Shown here piece by piece: positions 1-7,022 of a stretch of DNA of 7,022 nucleotides (its first letter is position 1; every line of letters begins with the position of its first letter). The position numbers and the translations under genes were made by a program. The DNA comes from Burkholderiales bacterium (GTDB lineage Bacteria; Pseudomonadota; Gammaproteobacteria; Burkholderiales; Burkholderiaceae): the NCBI GenBank assembly GCA_947371645.1, contig CANBQJ010000192.1, positions 1 through 7,022 on the forward strand. Direction: 5' to 3'. Below the pieces are notes generated by a model, which saw nothing but the letters and a program-made list of their open reading frames with translations, did no database searches and was not told the origin of the DNA.

Positions 1-117
1 GCGCAGGTGTTCAGGGGCCTGATGGCCTTGCTCAAATGGGGCTTGCTGCGGGGCCCCGAGGGCGTCGGGCCGGCGTTGCACGCGGACCATGACGGCCCGG
101 CCAGCCTCGTGCCCTGA
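1..117 (+). CDS. 3' end of an unrecognised protein-coding gene (5' truncated by the window)
   Basis: Frame 1 is open from the window edge to a TGA at 115-117, giving 38 residues that end in ASLVP. Nearly every codon ends in G or C, the pattern of the confirmed genes here, and the other two plus-strand frames both contain stops, so this is probably the real tail of a gene. The visible part has a hydrophobic/basic stretch (FRGLMALLKWGLL, about residues 4-16) followed by a Gly/Pro/His/Asp-rich end that looks like a flexible C-terminus. I do not recognise the family and assign no function. The hydrophobic stretch could be an amphipathic helix or the end of a membrane segment. It lies 137 bp upstream of the next gene, so it is probably a separate transcription unit. 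Confidence 0.55.
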   Translation, partial: AQVFRGLMALLKWGLLRGPEGVGPALHADHDGPASLVP

Positions 118-254
118 GGGCAACAGCGCTTTGTTGCAGTGCAGAAAGAAGGGCGTAAACCGTCCAAAACTTCCCACACGGTTTGAAGGCTTGGATTAAA
201 TTGTGAGCCTTGCGCTAACACCTGCGCCCACCGTGCGCCACGTTCGAGGGCATC
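118..254. other. Intergenic region with a weak hairpin and small dyads
   Basis: This 137-bp gap should hold the 3' end of the left-edge gene's transcript and the promoter of the cNMP-binding gene. A 6-bp stem GCAACA/TGTTGC (120-125 with 132-137) follows the upstream stop closely but has no T-run, so it is a poor rho-independent terminator. A near-palindrome TGCAGTGCA lies at 135-143. The region is less GC-rich than the genes, especially around 183-205. I could not find a convincing -35/-10 pair at proper spacing. Confidence 0.5.
186..211. promoter_or_regulatory. Possible operator dyad upstream of the cNMP-binding gene
   Basis: AAGGCT at 186-191 and AGCCTT at 206-211 are perfect 6-bp inverted repeats. 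They flank a 14-bp AT-rich core containing ATTAAATT, in an otherwise GC-rich region 44 to 69 bp before the ATG at 255. Such a dyad could be a regulator site or a transcript stem with a large loop, and the AT-rich core could include a -10 element (TTAAAT at 196-201). A dyad this short can arise by chance and no factor is implied. Confidence 0.22.
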
Positions 255-722
255 ATGGACTCCAATGGACTCATCCAGGCCATTCAAACGCTCAACACCG
301 AAGACGCGTTTCGCCCCCGGCTGGACGCGCAGCAATGGCGCACCTTCACGCAGTACCTGACGCCGCACGAACTGCGCGCCGGTGACCTGCTGGTCAAGCA
401 GGGCGACCACGACCGCACCGTCTACTTCCTGGGCCAGGGCTCGCTTCAGGTGTTCGTGACCGGCGGGCCCCCTGGCTCGTCGCGCATCGCCATCATGCGG
501 CCGGGCTCCATGTGCGGCGAGCCGGGCCTGTTTGCCGACGGCCCGCGCATGGCCAACGTCGAGGCCATGACACCGTGCACGGTGTTTGCACTGCGCCTGC
601 CCCGATTTGAAGAACTGGCCGCGCGCGTGCCCAGCGTGGCGCTGGAGGTCCTGCGGGGCGCCGGCGCCGTGATGGGGCAGCGCATGCGGGCCAACCTGAC
701 CAAACAGGTGCCCTCGGCCTGA
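255..722 (+). CDS. Stand-alone cyclic-nucleotide-binding (CRP-fold) domain protein
   Basis: This 155-residue, probably cytosolic protein is essentially one cNMP-binding beta-roll of the CAP/CRP effector type. Residues about 27-130 show the family pattern: RAGDLLVKQGD (41-51), a VYFLGQGSLQVF strand pair (57-67), the phosphate-binding-cassette region with Gly88-Glu89 and Arg98, then TVFALRLPRFEELA, where the roll leads into the C helix. Only a short helix (about 131-150) follows, so the winged-helix DNA-binding domain of CRP/FNR is absent and it cannot act as a classical one-component transcription factor. The residue after the conserved Arg, usually Ser or Thr in cAMP binders, is Met99, so the ligand may not be cAMP. 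The ATG at 255 is the only plausible start: GAGGG at 246-250 lies just upstream, an in-frame TAA sits at 216-218, and no other start codon lies between. The HD-GYP gene begins 66 bp downstream on the same strand, so co-transcription is likely. A role sensing a nucleotide or docking to a partner in that circuit is inference. Confidence 0.88.
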   Translation: MDSNGLIQAIQTLNTEDAFRPRLDAQQWRTFTQYLTPHELRAGDLLVKQGDHDRTVYFLGQGSLQVFVTGGPPGSSRIAIMRPGSMCGEPGLFADGPRMANVEAMTPCTVFALRLPRFEELAARVPSVALEVLRGAGAVMGQRMRANLTKQVPSA

Positions 723-738
723 TGCGCCTCGCGGCGCA
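723..738 (+). other. Short perfect hairpin just after the cNMP-binding gene's stop
   Basis: TGCGCC (723-728) pairs exactly with GGCGCA (733-738) around a TCGC tetraloop, starting at the base after the stop codon. No T-run follows; the sequence goes on to a short AC dinucleotide run (759-768) and then the AAGGAG ribosome-binding site of the next gene. It is therefore not a convincing intrinsic terminator. It could stabilise the upstream message's 3' side, slow RNA decay, or mean nothing in DNA this GC-rich. Confidence 0.3.
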
Positions 739-788
739 CGCTGAGCACTCACCCACATACACACACACGATCAAGGAGCAGCAGTCGG

Positions 789-1853
789 ATGAGCGCAAAC
801 CTGGGGGTACGCAGGCCCACGATCCTGGTGGCAGATGACTCGCCACAGAACATCGAGCTCTTGTCGCGCGTGCTGGGCGACGACTACCGCATCCGCGTGG
901 CCACCTCGGGCGAGAAGGCGCTGCAGCTGGTCTACTCGGACGAGCCGCCCGACCTGATCCTGCTCGACATCATGATGCCGGACCTCTCCGGCCACGAGGT
1001 GTGCCGCCGCATCAAGGCCAACCCCGACCGCCGCCGCATCCCCATCGTGTTCGTCACGGCCATGAGCACCGTCGAAGACGAGCGCCTGGGCCTGATGCTG
1101 GGTGCCGTGGACTACATCACCAAGCCCGTCAGCCCGCCGCTGGTGCAGGCCCGCGTGCGCACCCACCTGGCCCTGTACGACCAGGCCCGCGAGCTCGAAC
1201 GCATGGTGGCGCAGCGCACCGCCGAGCTGGTGGCCACGCGCCAGCAGATCATCCGCCGCCTGGGCCGCGCCGCCGAGTACAAGGACAACGAAACCGGCAA
1301 CCACGTGGTCCGCATGAGCCACATCGCCCGCCTGATCGGCCAGCAGGCCGGCCTCGGGCCTGAGTCGCTGCAGCTGCTGTTCCAGACGGCGGCCATGCAC
1401 GATGTCGGCAAGATCGGTGTGCCCGACCGCGTGTTGCTCAAGCCCGGCCCGCTGGACGAAGCCGAGTGGGCGCTGGTGCGCCAGCACGCCCAGATCGGCG
1501 CCGACATCATCGGCCGCCACGACAACGAGTTGCTGGCGGCAGCCCGCACCATCGCCCTGACCCACCACGAGCGATGGGATGGCACCGGCTACCCCGCTGG
1601 CCTCAAGGGCGAGCAGATCCCGCTGTTCGGGCGCATCGTGGCCATCGCCGACGTGTTCGACACCCTGATGAGCGACCGCCCCTACAAGGTGGCGATGAGC
1701 GCGCCACAGTCCCTGGCCGAGCTGGCCCAGGGGCGGGGCACGCACTTCGACCCGAACCTGCTGGACTGCTTCTTCCAGCAACAGTTCGAGATCCTGCGCA
1801 TCATGGACCTCTACGCCGACGCGCGTGGCACGGTGCCCGAGATGGCGCCCTGA
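789..1853 (+). CDS. Response regulator with receiver and HD-GYP domains (RpfG-like cyclic-di-GMP phosphodiesterase)
   Basis: A 354-residue cytosolic two-domain regulator. The receiver (about 10-128) has the acidic pair Asp16-Asp17, phospho-acceptor Asp60 in LILLDIMMPDLSG, Thr90 and Lys112, so it should accept phosphate. A charged helical linker (about 129-165, likely coiled coil) leads to an HD-GYP domain with the expected metal-site and signature residues: His172 in GNHVVRMSHI, His204-Asp205 in MHDVGKIGVPD, His233, His259-His260-Glu261 with GYP at 267-269, Asp288 in ADVFD, then DRPYK (296-300) and GTHFDP (317-322). Proteins of this type, such as Xanthomonas RpfG, hydrolyse cyclic-di-GMP when phosphorylated, lowering the second messenger and shifting cells away from the sessile state. 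All key residues are present, so an active enzyme is predicted. The ATG at 789 is chosen because AAGGAG lies 10 bp upstream (773-778). The gene is probably in an operon with the cNMP-binding gene 66 bp upstream and converges on a hybrid kinase 27 bp away, its likely phosphodonor by inference. Confidence 0.96.
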   Translation: MSANLGVRRPTILVADDSPQNIELLSRVLGDDYRIRVATSGEKALQLVYSDEPPDLILLDIMMPDLSGHEVCRRIKANPDRRRIPIVFVTAMSTVEDERLGLMLGAVDYITKPVSPPLVQARVRTHLALYDQARELERMVAQRTAELVATRQQIIRRLGRAAEYKDNETGNHVVRMSHIARLIGQQAGLGPESLQLLFQTAAMHDVGKIGVPDRVLLKPGPLDEAEWALVRQHAQIGADIIGRHDNELLAAARTIALTHHERWDGTGYPAGLKGEQIPLFGRIVAIADVFDTLMSDRPYKVAMSAPQSLAELAQGRGTHFDPNLLDCFFQQQFEILRIMDLYADARGTVPEMAP

Positions 1854-1880
1854 CCTTGGGGCTGGTGCGGCCCGTTGGCC

Positions 1881-5990
<4,110 letters not shown>

Positions 5991-6093
5991 GTCGGGTGAC
6001 AGTGTGCCTGCAAGGCGGGCGCAGGGCCAGGGGCTGCATGCACCGGGCAGGGGCGGCTGTCGTGCTTTGTGCAACACCTTCGGGGGATGCGGG

Positions 6094-6110
6094 CGCGCTG
6101 TGGCAGCGCG
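6094..6110 (-). other. Perfect 7-bp GC hairpin with 3-nt loop between antiporter and kinase genes
   Basis: CGCGCTG (6094-6100) and CAGCGCG (6104-6110) are exact reverse complements around a TGG loop. No T-run follows on either strand, so it is not a canonical intrinsic terminator. It may act with the hairpin at 6125-6150 to hinder read-through or to protect the antiporter message's 3' end. The stem would be very stable for its length. Confidence 0.35.
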
Positions 6111-6124
6111 GCCTTGCGGGTCTA

Positions 6125-6150
6125 CCCCAGCCTTGGCGGCGGGGCTGGGG
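6125..6150 (-). terminator. Candidate transcript-end hairpin after the antiporter gene
   Basis: CCCCAGCC (6125-6132) pairs perfectly with GGCTGGGG (6143-6150) around a 10-nt loop, beginning 3 bp after the antiporter stop codon on the minus strand. The position and 8-bp GC-rich stem suit a 3'-end structure, but what follows on the minus strand is TAGACCCGC rather than a U-run. It would be a weak or atypical terminator, perhaps supporting Rho-dependent ending or transcript stability. Confidence 0.35.
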
Positions 6151-6153
6151 TGC

Positions 6154-7022
6154 TCAGCCCTTGAGCAGGACGCTCTCGGCGCGGGACAGCGCCTGGGGCC
6201 GGCCCGACAGCACCAGGGTGTCGCCGGCTTCCAGCAGCAGGCTGGGCGACGCCGAGACCACGGCGCCCTGGGCCTTGCGCACCGACACCACGGACACGCC
6301 CACCTCGCGTTTGTCGATGCTGGCGTCCAGGGTCTTGCCCACGCACACCGCATCCGGCGGCAGGGTCAGCGACAGCAGGCGCTGCAGCTCCAGCTCGTCG
6401 ACGCTGTCGTCGTCGGCGCCGTGGAAGTAGCCGCGCATCAGGCCGTAGCGGGCGGCACGCTGTTCCTGCACCAGGCGGAACACGCGGCGGATGGGCACGC
6501 CCACCAGCGCCAGCGTTTGAGACGCCAGCATCAGCGAGCCCTCCAGCGCTTCGGGCACCACCACGGTGGCACCGGCTTGCTGCAGCTCATCCAGCGTGGT
6601 GTCGTCCACCGTGCGCACGGCCACGGGCACCTGGGCCGCGTGCTCGTGCGTGAGGTGCAGGATCTTGCGCGCCGAAGCCAGGTGCGGGAAGGTGATCACC
6701 ACCGCGGACGCCCGCGACAGGCCCGCCGCCATCAGGCTTTGCAGCCGGGCCGCATCGCCATAGACCACGCGGTGGCCGGCGGCGGCGGCCTGGCGCACGC
6801 GGTCGGGGTCAAGGTCGAGCGCCAGGTAGCTGATGCCCTCTTGCTCCAGCAATCGCGCCAGGTTCTGGCCGCTGCGCCCGTAACCGCAGATCAGCACGTG
6901 GCGTTCGGTGCCGATGGCCTGCGAGGCGATCCTGGTCATGGCCAGCGACTGCATCAGCCAGTCGGTCGACGACAGGCGCATCACCAGGCGGTTGCTGTAC
7001 TGGATGACGAAGGGCGTGGCCA
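6154..7022 (-). CDS. KefB-type monovalent cation:proton antiporter (CPA2), C-terminal part with RCK/TrkA domains; 5' end outside window
   Basis: The frame is open to the window edge, beginning ATPFVIQYSNRLVMRLSS in the visible part; 288 residues are seen before the TGA. The Met-like GTG/ATG codons near 6979-6984 lie inside a continuing reading frame and are not the start. Residues about 40-165 form an RCK-N (TrkA-N) Rossmann domain, with GYGRSG (46-51) for the dinucleotide and acidic residues in LALDLDPDR at the end of the second strand, which suits NAD(H) binding. A connecting segment leads to an RCK-C (TrkA-C) domain (about 206-288), recognised by VGKTLDASIDKREVGVSVVSV and LEAGDTLVLSGRPQAL. 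In KefB/KefC-like CPA2 transporters this cytosolic part gates K+/H+ exchange by an N-terminal membrane domain of about a dozen helices, which here would lie beyond 7022. The leading segment matches how the last membrane helix and linker run into RCK in these proteins. A stand-alone TrkA-like protein is less likely. The distinction between KefB, KefC and YbaL/RosB types cannot be made from this part. Confidence 0.9.
   Translation of the reverse strand, partial: ATPFVIQYSNRLVMRLSSTDWLMQSLAMTRIASQAIGTERHVLICGYGRSGQNLARLLEQEGISYLALDLDPDRVRQAAAAGHRVVYGDAARLQSLMAAGLSRASAVVITFPHLASARKILHLTHEHAAQVPVAVRTVDDTTLDELQQAGATVVVPEALEGSLMLASQTLALVGVPIRRVFRLVQEQRAARYGLMRGYFHGADDDSVDELELQRLLSLTLPPDAVCVGKTLDASIDKREVGVSVVSVRKAQGAVVSASPSLLLEAGDTLVLSGRPQALSRAESVLLKG

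Larger units (their letters stand above)
5991..6153. other. Intergenic region upstream of the hybrid kinase gene
   Basis: These 163 bp separate the antiporter stop from the kinase start, both on the minus strand. They contain two GC-rich hairpins (entered separately) and a perfect octamer palindrome TGCATGCA at 6035-6042. On the minus strand a TTGCAC hexamer (complement of 6069-6074) resembles a -35 box, but no matching -10 lies at 16-18 bp, so I do not call a promoter. The gap is large enough for the kinase gene to have its own promoter rather than depend on read-through from the antiporter gene. Confidence 0.5.

Noticed and set aside
135..143. TGCAGTGCA near-palindrome as a PhaR-like operator
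   Set aside because: TGCA-rich sites are bound by PhaR in some betaproteobacteria, but a single 9-bp match with no polyhydroxyalkanoate gene nearby is too weak to call.
203..385. A 60-codon plus-strand frame starting at 203 that overlaps the cNMP-binding gene
   Set aside because: The product is Arg/His/Pro-rich with no motif and overlaps the start of a well-supported gene in another frame.
755..768. Short AC dinucleotide run upstream of the HD-GYP gene as a possible phase-variable repeat
   Set aside because: Only about five clean AC units are present and the tract lies outside the coding sequence, too short to suggest slippage-based switching.
771..1781. A 336-codon open frame on the minus strand opposite the HD-GYP regulator
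   Set aside because: Its composition is Val/Gly/His/Ala-rich without recognisable motifs, and it lies fully antisense to a gene with intact receiver and HD-GYP signatures.
5991..6353. An N-terminal extension of the hybrid kinase to the upstream ATG at 6353
   Set aside because: The extra 121 codons would overlap the antiporter coding region out of frame and read as Arg/Pro/Trp/Cys-rich sequence. A normal membrane-kinase N-terminus with TM1 starts at 5990.
6154..6984. A complete stand-alone TrkA-like protein starting at the GTG/ATG near 6979-6984
   Set aside because: The frame remains open to the window edge with sensible residues (ATPFVIQYSNRL), matching the linker between the membrane domain and RCK domain of KefB-like antiporters. 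The gene is cut by the window.

Overview
The window is GC-rich bacterial DNA, with codons ending overwhelmingly in G or C and very long stop-free shadow frames. Protein flavour and gene style suggest a betaproteobacterium of the Burkholderiales (Comamonadaceae or a relative). That placement is inferred from the look of the proteins, not from a marker gene.

Layout from left to right: the last 38 codons of an unrecognised plus-strand gene (1-117); a 137-bp gap with small dyads; a plus-strand stand-alone cyclic-nucleotide-binding (CRP-fold) protein without a DNA-binding domain (255-722); after 66 bp, a plus-strand RpfG-like response regulator with a receiver and an HD-GYP cyclic-di-GMP phosphodiesterase domain (789-1853). 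Convergent to it, with only 27 bp between stop codons, is a 1369-residue membrane-bound hybrid histidine kinase on the minus strand (1881-5990). Its predicted order is TM, periplasmic Cache-type sensor, TM, two PAS-like domains, HisKA, HATPase, two receivers, Hpt and a helical tail. A 163-bp gap with two GC-rich hairpins follows. The window ends inside the 3' part of a minus-strand KefB-type cation:proton antiporter gene carrying the cytoplasmic RCK/TrkA domains (6154-7022).

The centre of the window reads as a signalling locus. The hybrid kinase has its own Hpt histidine, the usual last phosphodonor to a separate receiver protein, and the neighbouring HD-GYP regulator is an obvious candidate acceptor. 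This resembles the RpfC/RpfG logic of Xanthomonas, although the genes here are convergent and the sensor is a periplasmic Cache domain plus PAS domains. The cNMP-binding-fold protein probably shares a transcript with the HD-GYP gene. The antiporter and the left-edge gene look like unrelated neighbours.

I see no tRNA, rRNA, CRISPR array, insertion sequence, phage gene or other mobile element. Nothing points to a wholly new system; the points of interest are domain architecture and gene arrangement.
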